Shown here: positions 7,466 through 15,983 of the stretch, piece by piece
Layout: every line of letters begins with the position of its first letter
How positions within the stretch are numbered: the first letter of the stretch is position 1
Assembly (NCBI GenBank): GCA_001796965.1
Contig: MGOA01000050.1
Coordinates: 1 to 42,317, forward strand
DNA length: 42,317 nt
Origin: Chloroflexi bacterium RBG_16_64_43
Lineage (GTDB): Bacteria; Chloroflexota; Anaerolineae; Anaerolineales; RBG-16-64-43
Reading direction: 5' to 3'
Notes under the pieces: model-generated
Database searches by the model: none
Told to the model about the DNA's origin: nothing
What the model saw: only the letters and a program-made list of their open reading frames with translations
Made by a program: the position numbers and the translations under genes

Positions 7466-8224
7466 ATGTCTGGTCATTCAAAGTGGGCCACCATCAAGCG
7501 CAAGAAAGGTGCCGCAGATGCCAAGCGGGGCCAGCTCTTCACGCGCCTGGCGCGCGAGATCGCGATGGCCGCGCGCGAGGGCGGCGGCGATGTCGACGCC
7601 AATTTCAAACTGCGCCTGGCGATCGACAAGGCGCGCGCCAACAATATGCCCAAAGACAACATCGAGCGTGCGGTGCACCGCGGCACGGGTGAAGACCGTG
7701 AAGGCGGCGTGCTTGAGCAAATGAGCTACGAAGCCTATGCGCCGCATGGCATCGCCTTGCTGATCGATGTGGTGACGGACAACAAGAACCGCGCCGTGGC
7801 AGAAATCCGGCGCATCCTCACCCGCGCCGGGGGCAGCCTGGGCGAAGCCGGCTCGGTAGCCTGGCAATTCACGCGCAAAGCCTACTTCGAGATGGCGGCT
7901 GAAGGCAAAGACTCTGACGCCATCTTTGAGATGGCCGTGGAAGCCGGGGCGGACGACGTCTCCGTCGGCAGCGACATGATCGAAATCACGGCGCCGGTGG
8001 AGGCCTTCAAATCCATCAGCGAGCGCCTGCGCACTGCCAAGCTCGCCCCGGATGAAGCCACCCTGCGTATGGAACCCCAGCAGCAGATCCCCCTGGGAGT
8101 CGATGACACCGTATCCGTGATGAAAGTCATCGAGGCGCTCGAAGAACTCGACGACGTGCATACCGTCTACTCGAATCTGCAGGTCAGCGACGAGGCGGTG
8201 GCCGCCATGGAGGCGGCCGCCTAG
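7466..8224 (+). CDS. yebC: YebC/PmpR-family protein
   Basis: A 252-residue DUF28 protein starting MSGHSKWATIKRKKGAADAKRG, the family's signature N-terminus. It continues with LAIDKARANNMPKDNIERA and YEAYAPHGIALLIDVVTDN. Family members have been described as DNA-binding regulators and more recently as factors that relieve ribosome stalling (the mitochondrial relative is TACO1). AAGGAG seven bases upstream of the ATG sets the start. The order yebC-ruvC-ruvA on one strand is common in bacteria and supports co-transcription. Confidence 0.95.
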   Translation: MSGHSKWATIKRKKGAADAKRGQLFTRLAREIAMAAREGGGDVDANFKLRLAIDKARANNMPKDNIERAVHRGTGEDREGGVLEQMSYEAYAPHGIALLIDVVTDNKNRAVAEIRRILTRAGGSLGEAGSVAWQFTRKAYFEMAAEGKDSDAIFEMAVEAGADDVSVGSDMIEITAPVEAFKSISERLRTAKLAPDEATLRMEPQQQIPLGVDDTVSVMKVIEALEELDDVHTVYSNLQVSDEAVAAMEAAA

Positions 8225-8257
8225 GCGGCCCTGCGCGCAGCGCGCTCCCTCCACACG

Positions 8258-8770
8258 ATGCCAGTAGCCAGGCCGGCTCGCGCCTTGGGGATCGACCCGG
8301 GAACGGCGACGACCGGCTATGGGGTGGTCGAAACGACCGAAGCCGGCCCGCGCGCCGTTGCCTACGGTGTTGTCCGCACACCCGCCGGGTGGGCCCTGGC
8401 GCAGCGAATGCAAAGCCTGCACGAACAACTGCGCGCCCTCATCGCGCTCCACGACCCGACCACCGCGGCCGTGGAGAAACTGTTCTTCCAGAAGAACGTG
8501 CGGACGGCCATGGCGGTTGGCCAGGCGCGCGGTGTGGTGCTGCTGGCGCTCTCGGAATGCGGGTTGGCGGTCGGAGAATACTCCCCGCTCGAGGTCAAAC
8601 AGGCCGTCACCGGCTACGGCGCGGCCGGCAAGCGGCAGGTGCAACAGATGGTCCGCACCATCCTGGCGCTCGACGACATCCCGCGCCCGGATGATGCCGC
8701 CGACGCTTTGGCCGTGGCCATTTGCCACCTGCAGAGCTCGCGCCTCAACGAACTGATGGAGGCCTCGTGA
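8258..8770 (+). CDS. ruvC: Holliday junction resolvase RuvC
   Basis: A 170-residue RNase H-fold endonuclease that cuts Holliday junctions symmetrically. The acidic catalytic residues are present: Asp13 (GIDPG), Glu73 (AAVEKLFF), and Asp146 and Asp149 in RPDDAADALAVA. The length is typical. There is no Shine-Dalgarno sequence before the ATG at 8258, where the upstream bases are C-rich, so translation may depend on coupling to yebC 33 bp upstream. Its stop codon overlaps the GTG start of ruvA. Confidence 0.95.
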   Translation: MPVARPARALGIDPGTATTGYGVVETTEAGPRAVAYGVVRTPAGWALAQRMQSLHEQLRALIALHDPTTAAVEKLFFQKNVRTAMAVGQARGVVLLALSECGLAVGEYSPLEVKQAVTGYGAAGKRQVQQMVRTILALDDIPRPDDAADALAVAICHLQSSRLNELMEAS

Positions 8771-9345
8771 TCGCATCCCTGCGTGGGCGAGTCGAACAGG
8801 TCGCGGAAAACGCCGTGGTGGTCGAGGTGGGCGGGGTAGGGCTGATGGTAGCCGTGCCGGCGCCGCTGGCCGCCCGCCTGCAACCGGGGCAGCCGGTGGC
8901 CCTGTTCACGCGCCTCATCGTGCGCGAAGATGCGCTGGCACTATTCGGGTTCGAATCCCCCGATCAGCGGAGCTTCTTCGAGCTGCTGCTCACGGTGAGC
9001 GGGGTGGGGCCCAAGGTGGCGCTCTCGCTGCTCTCACACTTCTCCCTCGAAACGCTGCACCAGGCTGTCGGGGCTAACCAGCCCGAACGTCTGGCAGGCA
9101 TTCCCGGCGTAGGGCGCAAGACCGCCGAGAAAATAGTCTTTCACCTTAAGGACAGGGTGGCCGCCCGCGGCGAAGCCGGGCCAAGCGGCTGGGGCGAAAG
9201 CGATACCGATATCCTGACGGCGCTCACCGCGCTCGGCTATACGCTGGTCGAGGCCCAAAGTGCGTTGCAGTCGTTGCCCCGTGATGCGCCGACGGACCTC
9301 GAATCGCGTTTGCGCCTGGCCCTGCAGTATTTCTCCCATCGTTGA
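8767..9345 (+). CDS. ruvA: Holliday junction branch migration protein RuvA
   Basis: A 192-residue protein with the OB-fold N-terminal domain (IASLRGRVEQVAENAVVVEVGGVG), tandem helix-hairpin-helix motifs (TVSGVGPKVALSLL and AGIPGVGRKTAEKI), and a short C-terminal domain (about 145-192) that contacts RuvB. It tetramerises on the junction and loads RuvB. The start is the GTG at 8767, which shares bases with the ruvC stop and has GGAGG four bases upstream, a strong case for translational coupling. RuvB is not encoded downstream in this window. Confidence 0.95.
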   Translation: MIASLRGRVEQVAENAVVVEVGGVGLMVAVPAPLAARLQPGQPVALFTRLIVREDALALFGFESPDQRSFFELLLTVSGVGPKVALSLLSHFSLETLHQAVGANQPERLAGIPGVGRKTAEKIVFHLKDRVAARGEAGPSGWGESDTDILTALTALGYTLVEAQSALQSLPRDAPTDLESRLRLALQYFSHR

Positions 9346-9694
9346 ATCGATGCCTTGGCGCGCTCGCCCCGCTCGCACCCGCCCGCCGCTCCCCCCTCAG
9401 CCTGCGCTCGCTCCATCTTGAATGGTGTTGACTGTCTCGATATCCTCGGCGCGCCTTCGAAGCAAGGGTCAATCGCATAGATTAGTTGTGAAGACCTGGA
9501 CAAAAGAAATCCTCTCAGTTATCATTCGGGCGGTGGCACGCAATCCGATGCACCGACCGCGTAGACGGCTCGGATGGTAAGGTCCTACTGCATCTGCGTG
9601 CCCTGGCCTCGGGCGGGCGCATGTCCCGCCCGGTTCGCGCAGATAGCCGCCGCACGGTTTGTCCCGCGGATGGCCCCGGTGTGGAGGACGTAGC
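9346..9694 (+). other. Leader and promoter region of atpAGDC
   Basis: About 350 bp without a gene. A promoter lies at 9497-9525. Downstream of it the leader of roughly 160 nt carries a hairpin GGGCGGG (9611-9617) / CCCGCCC (9625-9631) with a 7-nt loop. The segment before the promoter (9346-9490) shows nothing I recognise. Confidence 0.5.
9497..9525 (+). promoter_or_regulatory. Promoter for the F1 ATP synthase genes
   Basis: TGGACA (9497-9502), a 17-bp spacer, TATCAT (9520-9525), in an AT-richer patch. It shows that atpA begins a transcription unit rather than continuing from ruvA. Confidence 0.65.
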
Positions 9695-11356
9695 ATGTCG
9701 GATCTGGCAAAGCGTATCGCACAGGACTTGCAGGCGCAGATTGCAGCGTTTGAAGGTCCGCTTGTTGCCGAGGCCGTGGGCACCGTCCTCGAAGCTGGCG
9801 ACGGCATTGCCCGAGTGCGCGGGTTAGCCGACATCCACTCGCAAGAACTGGTGCGCTTCGCCAACGGCTCCACCGGAATTGCCTTCAGCCTCGAGAAGGA
9901 CTCGGTGGGGGTCATCGTGGTGGGCGAGTTCAGCGGAATCGCCGAGGGTATGGAGGTGCGCGGCACCGGGCGCATTGCCTCCGTGCCGGTCGGCGACGGC
10001 CTGGTAGGCCGGGTGATCAATGCCCTGGGCGAGCCGATCGACAGCAAGGGCCCGATCCCATTTACCGACTACCGCCCGATCGAGCGCATTGCGCACGGGG
10101 TCGTCGAGCGCCAGGACGTGGACACCCCGGTCCAGACCGGACTTAAAGCCATCGATTCGATGATCCCGATCGGGCGAGGCCAGCGTGAGTTGATCATCGG
10201 CGACCGGCAGACGGGCAAGACGGCCATCGCCATCGACACAATCATTAACCAGCGCGGCAAGGACTTGCTGTGCATCTACGTCGCCATCGGCCAGAAGAAA
10301 GCCTCCGTGGCGCGCACGGTGGCCATCCTCGAACGCCACGGGGCGATGGACCACACAGTGGTGGTGATGGCCGCCGCAGATGAGTCGGCTGCCCTGCAAT
10401 ACATCGCCCCCTATGTCGGCTGCGCCATCGGCGAAGAATTCATGGAGGCCGGGCGCGACGCGCTCATCGTGTACGACGATCTCTCCAAGCACGCCTGGGC
10501 CTATCGCCAGGTGTCGCTGCTCCTGCGGCGTCCTCCAGGACGGGAAGCCTACCCGGGCGACGTGTTCTATCTTCACTCGCGTCTGCTCGAGCGCTCCGCG
10601 CGATTGGCCGACCGCTTCGTGATCGTTCCCTCGGCGTTCAAGGGCGAGGCCGCCGCCACCGATGCCGTGGATGGCACGGTCTACGGCGGGCCGCGCTCGC
10701 GGCACGAGGTGGGCGAGGCGGTGAAGGCCATGCCCAACGGCGCCGCGCATCGAGCGGCCAAAGTGAAGGGCTCGGGTGGATCGCTCACCGCGCTGCCCAT
10801 CATCGAAACCCTCCTTAGCGACGTCTCGGCGTACGTCCCAACCAATGTCATTTCCATCACCGACGGGCAAATCTACCTCGAATCGAATCTGTTCTATACC
10901 GGCATCCGCCCGGCGGTGAACGTCGGCATTTCGGTTTCGCGCGTGGGCGGTTCGGCGCAGACGCGCGCGATGAAACAGGTGGCTGGCATGCTGCGCCTGG
11001 ACATGGCCCAGTTCCGCGACCTGGCCGCGTTCGCACAATTCGGATCGGACCTCGACAAGACCACCCAGCAGCAGCTCAACCGCGGCCAGCACTTGCAGGA
11101 AATCCTCAAGCAGGCGCAGTACGTGCCGATGTCGCTCGGCCATCAAGTGGCCGTGATCTACGCCGGCACGCGTGGCTTTGCCGACCAGGTGCCATTGGAC
11201 CAGATGGCTGCCTGGGAAGACGGGCTGCACCGATTCCTGGATGTCGCCTATGCCGATCTGCCCGAGACGATCGGGCGCGAACGGGAAATCAGCCCGGTCG
11301 CCGAGGCCCGGTTGAAGGAAGCTCTGCAGGCTTACAACCTCTCGTGGAAGCGATAG
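9695..11356 (+). CDS. atpA: F1 ATP synthase alpha subunit
   Basis: A 553-residue alpha subunit, about 45-50 longer than typical. The P-loop GDRQTGKT is at 169-176, the Walker B strand DALIVYDD at 255-262, and the arginine of VSRVGG (Arg416) that reaches into the beta catalytic site is present. The extra length is one insertion: between LLERSARLAD (about 306) and KGSGGSLTALPIIE (about 358) there are some 50 residues (FVIVPSAFKG to AHRAAKV) where most alpha subunits have a short link. I recall similar inserts in other Chloroflexota but cannot verify that here. The start at 9695 has GGAGG seven bases upstream. First gene of atpAGDC. Confidence 0.95.
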   Translation: MSDLAKRIAQDLQAQIAAFEGPLVAEAVGTVLEAGDGIARVRGLADIHSQELVRFANGSTGIAFSLEKDSVGVIVVGEFSGIAEGMEVRGTGRIASVPVGDGLVGRVINALGEPIDSKGPIPFTDYRPIERIAHGVVERQDVDTPVQTGLKAIDSMIPIGRGQRELIIGDRQTGKTAIAIDTIINQRGKDLLCIYVAIGQKKASVARTVAILERHGAMDHTVVVMAAADESAALQYIAPYVGCAIGEEFMEAGRDALIVYDDLSKHAWAYRQVSLLLRRPPGREAYPGDVFYLHSRLLERSARLADRFVIVPSAFKGEAAATDAVDGTVYGGPRSRHEVGEAVKAMPNGAAHRAAKVKGSGGSLTALPIIETLLSDVSAYVPTNVISITDGQIYLESNLFYTGIRPAVNVGISVSRVGGSAQTRAMKQVAGMLRLDMAQFRDLAAFAQFGSDLDKTTQQQLNRGQHLQEILKQAQYVPMSLGHQVAVIYAGTRGFADQVPLDQMAAWEDGLHRFLDVAYADLPETIGREREISPVAEARLKEALQAYNLSWKR

Positions 11357-11385
11357 TCCGAACCACGCGCGGCGGATGAGTCGAG

Positions 11386-12282
11386 ATGGCCTCCCTTCGT
11401 GAGATGCGGCTGCGCATTCGCAGCGTCGGAAATATCGCCCAGGTCACGCGCGCCCTGGAAGCGGTCAGCGCCAGCAAGGTGCGCCGCGCCCAGCAAGCCG
11501 CGCTGGCGACGCGCGCCTATGCCACCAAGGCGTGGAGCGTGCTGGAGGACCTGGCGGGTCAGCCGGGCAGCGGCCGCCTGCACCGCCTGCTCGATCGCCG
11601 GCCTGAGGTGCGCCAGGTGCTGGTGGTCATGGTCAGCGGCGACCGCGGGCTGGCCGGTGCGTACAACGTCAACGTCGTGCGCGAAGTTATGGCACGCTTC
11701 CGTTCGAGCGCCGTACCGGTGCGCTACCTGATGGTCGGCCGCAAAGGACGCGACATGATGTTGCGCCGCGGTGCCCATTTGGCAGCCGAGTTCAGCGGCC
11801 TGCCGGGGTTGCCCACCTTCGCCGATGTGTCGGCCATTGGCCGCTTGGCGCTGGAGGATTTCGAAAAGGGCCAGGCCGACGAAGTCTATTTGGCCTATAC
11901 CCGCTTCATCTCTCTCGTCCGCCAAGAGGTCGTCGTGCGACGCCTGCTGCCCTTGGCCGTGGAGGAAATGGGTGCGCACATGCAGACGATGGGCGCGCAC
12001 CCCAGCGGGCCGCGGCCGGCGTATATATTCGAACCGGGGCGGACACAACTGTTGGACGAAATCGTGCCGCGTTTCGCGGCCCTGCAGATTTTCCAGGCCA
12101 TCCTGGAGTCTCTGGCCAGCGAACACGCAGCGCGCATGGTGACGATGCGCAACGCGACTGAGAACGCGCACGAATTGACCGCCACCCTGCAACTCGACTA
12201 TAACAAGGCGCGCCAGCAGAGTATCACCGGCGACTTGCTCGACATCGCCGGAGGCGCCGAGGCCCTGGTCGCCCGCCACTAA
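11386..12282 (+). CDS. atpG: F1 ATP synthase gamma subunit
   Basis: A 298-residue central-stalk rotor subunit. The N-terminal helix MASLREMRLRIRSVGNIAQVTRALEAVSASKVRRAQ and the C-terminal helix ending in NKARQQSITGDLLDIAGGAEAL form the coiled coil that turns inside the alpha/beta ring. The Rossmann-like middle has VMVSGDRGLAGAYN. Lies 29 bp after atpA and upstream of atpD. The Shine-Dalgarno (GGATGAG) is weak. Confidence 0.95.
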   Translation: MASLREMRLRIRSVGNIAQVTRALEAVSASKVRRAQQAALATRAYATKAWSVLEDLAGQPGSGRLHRLLDRRPEVRQVLVVMVSGDRGLAGAYNVNVVREVMARFRSSAVPVRYLMVGRKGRDMMLRRGAHLAAEFSGLPGLPTFADVSAIGRLALEDFEKGQADEVYLAYTRFISLVRQEVVVRRLLPLAVEEMGAHMQTMGAHPSGPRPAYIFEPGRTQLLDEIVPRFAALQIFQAILESLASEHAARMVTMRNATENAHELTATLQLDYNKARQQSITGDLLDIAGGAEALVARH

Positions 12283-12335
12283 GGGGATGGCTGGGATGAA
12301 CCGTAGCGGCGCGCCCAACCGTGGAGGACATGCGC

Positions 12336-13736
12336 ATGGTGAATGCCCGCGGACGAATCGTTCAGGTGCAGGGCGGCGTGGTCGACGTGCAATTCCCTCC
12401 CGGGGAATTACCGGCGATCTACGATGCCCTTGAGGTTCCGCGCCAGGGCGCGGCGCCGCTCGTGCTCGAGGTGCAACGTCACCTGGGCGAGAACTGGGTG
12501 CGCACGGTGGCTATGGATTCCACCGACGGGCTGCAGCGCGGCGCGCCGGTTGCGGCTACCGGGTCGCCCATTCGTGTGCCCGTCGGGCCGGCCACGCTCG
12601 GCCGGGTGTTCAACGTGCTCGGCCGGCCGGTGGACGGCAAGGGGGAGGTCGAGGCGCAAATGACTTACCCCATTCACCGCACTGCGCCGCCGTTCTCCGA
12701 GCAATCCACCACCGCCCAGGTATTCGAGACCGGGCTTAAGGTGATCGACCTCATCGCCCCCTTTACCCGCGGCGGCAAGACGGGCATCTTCGGCGGCGCG
12801 GGCGTGGGCAAGACGGTCATCATCATGGAACTCATCCGCTCCATCGCCACGGTGCACAAGGGGAACTCGGTGTTCGCCGGGGTCGGGGAGCGCACGCGCG
12901 AGGGCACCCAGCTCTACCGCGAGATGCTCGAATCGGGCGTGATGAAGGATACGGTTATGGTCTTCGGCCAGATGAACGAGCCGGCCGGCGTGCGCCTGCG
13001 GGTGGGCCTGACCGGGCTGACTATGGCTGAGTACTTCCGCGATGAGGGGCGCGATGTGCTGCTCTTCATCGACAACATCTTCCGCTTCTCCATGTCGGGC
13101 TCGGAGGTCTCTGCGCTCCTCGGGCGCCTGCCCTCGGCTGTGGGCTATCAACCCACCCTGGCCACCGAGATGGGTGAACTGCAGGAACGCATCACCTCCA
13201 CCAAGCGCGGCTCGATTACCTCGATGCAGGCGGTCTACGTGCCGGCCGACGACTATTCGGACCCGGCCCCGGTGGCCACCTTCACTCACCTGGATGCGAC
13301 CGTGGCTCTCGAACGTTCGATCTCGGAGAAGGGTATCTTCCCGGCCGTTGATCCGTTGGCCTCCACTTCGCGCATCCTCGACCCCGGCATCGTCGGCCAG
13401 GACCACTACCGCACCGCGCGCGAAGTGCAGCGCGTGCTGCAGCGCTACAAGGATTTGCAGGACCTGATCGCCATCCTGGGCGTGGATGAACTGAGCGAGC
13501 AGGATAAGCTCACCGTTTCGCGCGCACGCAAGATCGAGCGCTTCTTCTCGCAGCCGATGTTCGTGGCCGAGCAGTTTACCGGCGTCAAGGGTGAATACGT
13601 GCCGCTGCGCGAGACCGTGCGCGGCTTCCGCGAGATTCTGGATGGACAGCACGACGAACTGCCGGAGACTGCCTTTCACATGGTGGGCCCGATCGAGGGC
13701 GCCGTGGACAAGGCCCGGCGATTGCACGCCGCCTGA
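12336..13736 (+). CDS. atpD: F1 ATP synthase beta subunit
   Basis: A 466-residue catalytic subunit. The P-loop is GGAGVGKT, the catalytic Glu is in GERTREG, the Walker B region is DVLLFIDNIFRF, and the DELSEQD motif that contacts gamma is intact. Three starts cluster here (GTG 12321, ATG 12330, ATG 12336). ATG 12336 is best because GGAGG (12323-12327) is eight bases away and the protein then begins at the usual MVNARGRIVQVQGGVVDVQF. It is co-transcribed with atpG and atpC. Confidence 0.95.
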   Translation: MVNARGRIVQVQGGVVDVQFPPGELPAIYDALEVPRQGAAPLVLEVQRHLGENWVRTVAMDSTDGLQRGAPVAATGSPIRVPVGPATLGRVFNVLGRPVDGKGEVEAQMTYPIHRTAPPFSEQSTTAQVFETGLKVIDLIAPFTRGGKTGIFGGAGVGKTVIIMELIRSIATVHKGNSVFAGVGERTREGTQLYREMLESGVMKDTVMVFGQMNEPAGVRLRVGLTGLTMAEYFRDEGRDVLLFIDNIFRFSMSGSEVSALLGRLPSAVGYQPTLATEMGELQERITSTKRGSITSMQAVYVPADDYSDPAPVATFTHLDATVALERSISEKGIFPAVDPLASTSRILDPGIVGQDHYRTAREVQRVLQRYKDLQDLIAILGVDELSEQDKLTVSRARKIERFFSQPMFVAEQFTGVKGEYVPLRETVRGFREILDGQHDELPETAFHMVGPIEGAVDKARRLHAA

Positions 13737-13754
13737 GGGCGGGCAGGACAACCG

Positions 13755-14210
13755 ATGCTGTGCGAAATCGTCACCCAAGACCGTGGTCTGTTCAGCGGCG
13801 AAGTCGATATGGTCCTGGCCCCGGGCAGCGAGGGCGAGCTGGGTATACTGCCGCATCACGCACCGCTGCTGACCACCTTGAGCTTGGGGGTGCTGCGCGT
13901 GCGGCAGGGCGGCCAGGAACTCGCTTTTACCATCGCCGGCGGCGTGATGGAAGTCCGCCCGGACCGGGTAACGGTGCTGGCCGACTCGGGCGAGGCCATC
14001 GACGAGATCGACGTGTCCCGCGCCGAAGCGGCGCGCGAACGGGCGCAGCACATTCTTGCCGAAGGACCGGCGGTGTCGGAACCCCAGATGCGCGAGGTCG
14101 AGGCCGCCCTGCGCCGGTCGACGCTCCGGCTAAACGCCGTCCGCCGCTACCGGCGCGCGCGCCGTCCGGGCGCGGGCGAGGATGACAGCCAGCAGACGGA
14201 TTCCGGCTGA
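13755..14210 (+). CDS. atpC: F1 ATP synthase epsilon subunit
   Basis: A 151-residue protein. The N-terminal beta-sandwich is clear (LCEIVTQDRGLFSGEVDMVLAPGSEGELGILPHHAPLL). A helical C-terminal region follows, rich in Arg and Glu, ending in a charged Asp/Gln tail. Epsilon couples the rotor to Fo and can inhibit hydrolysis through the helical part. Starts 18 bp after atpD and is the last atp gene. An MreB-family gene follows 37 bp later on the same strand with no terminator between. Confidence 0.92.
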   Translation: MLCEIVTQDRGLFSGEVDMVLAPGSEGELGILPHHAPLLTTLSLGVLRVRQGGQELAFTIAGGVMEVRPDRVTVLADSGEAIDEIDVSRAEAARERAQHILAEGPAVSEPQMREVEAALRRSTLRLNAVRRYRRARRPGAGEDDSQQTDSG

Positions 14211-14247
14211 GCCTCGCTCTTCAATCGAGCTTCACTGAGAATCGACA

Positions 14248-15255
14248 ATGGCGCTACTCTACCGCGAATTGGGCATCGATCTGGGCACGGTCAACACGCT
14301 CATCGCCGAAGGCGGCGAGATTGTGTTGAGCGAACCGACCATGGCCGCGATCGATGTCGACGAGCAGAAGATCGTCGCCCTCGGCCAAGAAGCCAAGGAC
14401 ATGTACGGCCGCGTGCCGGAGGGTATCCAGGTGATGTACCCGCTGCGCGACGGGGTCATCGCCGATTACGAGGTGACCGAGCGCATTCTGGCCTATTTCA
14501 TACAGAAGGTGTGCGGGCCGGTGCGCTTGTTCAAGCCGCGCGCCATGGTGACCGTACCCTACGGCGTGACCAGCGTAGAAGGGCGCGCAGCCCACGAGGC
14601 CACCTTCCGCGCCGGCAGCCGCGAGGTCATCTTGGTGCAACGGGCGTTAGCCGCGGCGGTCGGCGCGGGCTTGCCCATCGGCACCCCCTCCGGCAACATG
14701 GTGGTCTACCTGGGGGGCGGCGCCAGCGAGAGCGCGGTGATTTCTGTCAACGGCATCGTGGTCGCCAACACGGTGCGCGTCGGCGGGCAGCGGCTGGATG
14801 AAGCTATTGCCACCTACGTGCGTCACAAGCACGGGCTGGTCATCGGTGAGACCACGGCCGAAGAGCTGAAGCTCAAAGTGGGCTCGGCCGTGCCGCTCGA
14901 CACGGAACTCAGCCTGGAGGTCCAGGGCCGCGACCAAGTGAGCGGGCTGCCGCGCAAGGTGCGAGTCACCACGGCCGATATCGAGGAAGCCCTGGCCGAC
15001 CCACTGGCTCAAATCGTGTCCGGCGTGCGCGCCACGCTCGAGCGTACGCCACCCGAACTCACTTCGGATATCATCGATCGCGGGATGATGTTGTGCGGAG
15101 GCGGGTCACTACTGCGGGGTGTGGATCGATACTTCACCCAGGTGACCGGCGTCCCCGCCTATCTGGCCGAGGAGCCTGTGGCGTGCCTGGCCCTGGGCGC
15201 CGAGCGCGTGCTCAAGCAGGTGGAGCTGTTCCGGCGCTTCTTGCCGCCCTCGTGA
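14248..15255 (+). CDS. MreB-family actin homologue with altered active site
   Basis: A 335-residue full-length MreB/Mbl fold: GIDLGTVNTLI (phosphate 1), YPLRDGVIADYEVTE, VTVPYGVTSVEGRA, VRVGGQRLDEAI, and the adenosine loop GMMLCGGGSLLRGV are all there. Two key sites differ from canonical MreB. The EEPMAAAIGAG stretch holding the catalytic Glu reads QRALAAAVGAG (131-141), and the phosphate-2 loop VVDIGGGTTE reads VVYLGGGASE (152-161), replacing the metal/water-coordinating Asp by Tyr154 and Thr by Ala. ATP may still bind, but hydrolysis is doubtful. No mreC, mreD or rodA is adjacent. The gene is downstream of atpC and likely in the same transcript. Only a weak Shine-Dalgarno is visible. Confidence 0.88.
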   Translation: MALLYRELGIDLGTVNTLIAEGGEIVLSEPTMAAIDVDEQKIVALGQEAKDMYGRVPEGIQVMYPLRDGVIADYEVTERILAYFIQKVCGPVRLFKPRAMVTVPYGVTSVEGRAAHEATFRAGSREVILVQRALAAAVGAGLPIGTPSGNMVVYLGGGASESAVISVNGIVVANTVRVGGQRLDEAIATYVRHKHGLVIGETTAEELKLKVGSAVPLDTELSLEVQGRDQVSGLPRKVRVTTADIEEALADPLAQIVSGVRATLERTPPELTSDIIDRGMMLCGGGSLLRGVDRYFTQVTGVPAYLAEEPVACLALGAERVLKQVELFRRFLPPS

Positions 15256-15265
15256 GGGCGAGCCG

Positions 15266-15901
15266 CTAGCGCGGCCCCGGGGGTTCGAGGTAATACGTCA
15301 TGCGCTGCAAGTGGACCGCCGGATCGATGTTCTGCACGTAAACCCCTCGCGGCACAATCAACGTGGTCGGCGCATAGTTCAGGATGGCTTGCACCCCGGC
15401 CTCGATCAGGTGCGCTGTGGCAGGCTGGGCCTGCGCTGCCGGGACGGCCAACATGGCCACGCGGATGCCTTCGCGCCGCACTAGTTCGACGACGCGGGCC
15501 GAGTCGCTGATGACAAAACCCGCCAAGGTCTGACCGATCTTGGAGGGGTTACTGTCGAACACCATGCGAATGCGGAACCCGCGGTCGTGGAAGCCCTGGT
15601 AGTTGGCCAGCGCGCGACCCAAGTCACCGGCGCCGACCAACACAACATCCCACAACTGGCCGAGCTTGAGGATGCGCCGTAATTGCTCGATCAGGAATAC
15701 GACGTTGTAGCCCAGCCCCTGCTTTCCGAATTCGCCGAAATGCGAGAGGTCTTTGCGAATCTGGGCCGAGGTCAGCCCCAGGCGGGTAGCCAACTCTTGC
15801 GAGGAGGTAACCGATTTGCCTTCGACGCTCATGGCGCTGAGCGCGCGCAGGTAAACCGGCAACCGGCCCACGACGATGTCGGGAATGGGTTTCGTCGCCA
15901 T
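15266..15901 (-). CDS. rex: Redox-sensing transcriptional repressor Rex
   Basis: A 211-residue Rex. The winged-helix N-terminus (PDIVVGRLPVYLRALSAM, SSQELATRLGLTSAQIRKDLSHFGEFGKQGLGY) carries the DNA-recognition helix. The Rossmann domain with VVLVGAGDLGRALANY binds NAD(H). Rex represses fermentative and respiratory genes when NADH is low and releases DNA when it rises. GGAGG sits six bases upstream of the ATG. It ends 10 bp from the MreB-like gene (tail to tail) and is divergent from obgE. Confidence 0.95.
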   Translation of the reverse strand: MATKPIPDIVVGRLPVYLRALSAMSVEGKSVTSSQELATRLGLTSAQIRKDLSHFGEFGKQGLGYNVVFLIEQLRRILKLGQLWDVVLVGAGDLGRALANYQGFHDRGFRIRMVFDSNPSKIGQTLAGFVISDSARVVELVRREGIRVAMLAVPAAQAQPATAHLIEAGVQAILNYAPTTLIVPRGVYVQNIDPAVHLQRMTYYLEPPGPR

Positions 15902-15983
15902 CGATACCTCCGCCGGCGGGAAGGGTTTACAATGAATTCGACTTTATCACAAAGAGTTGCAGAAGGCAACACAAGGCGCACCA
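15902..15983. promoter_or_regulatory. rex/obgE divergent promoter region
   Basis: An 82-bp AT-richer region. On the minus strand TTGTGATAAAG followed by TTGTAAA resembles loosely spaced Rex half-sites (consensus TTGTGA-N-TCACAA), which would fit autoregulation, but the second half is not a proper inverted copy. No strong -35/-10 pair is visible in either direction. Confidence 0.3.

Noticed and set aside
12408..14051. A 547-codon frame antisense to atpD/atpC
   Set aside because: His/Arg/Gly-rich shadow of strongly conserved atp genes.
15902..15983. A definite Rex operator
   Set aside because: Only one good half-site is visible; the second is not an inverted copy at the right spacing.
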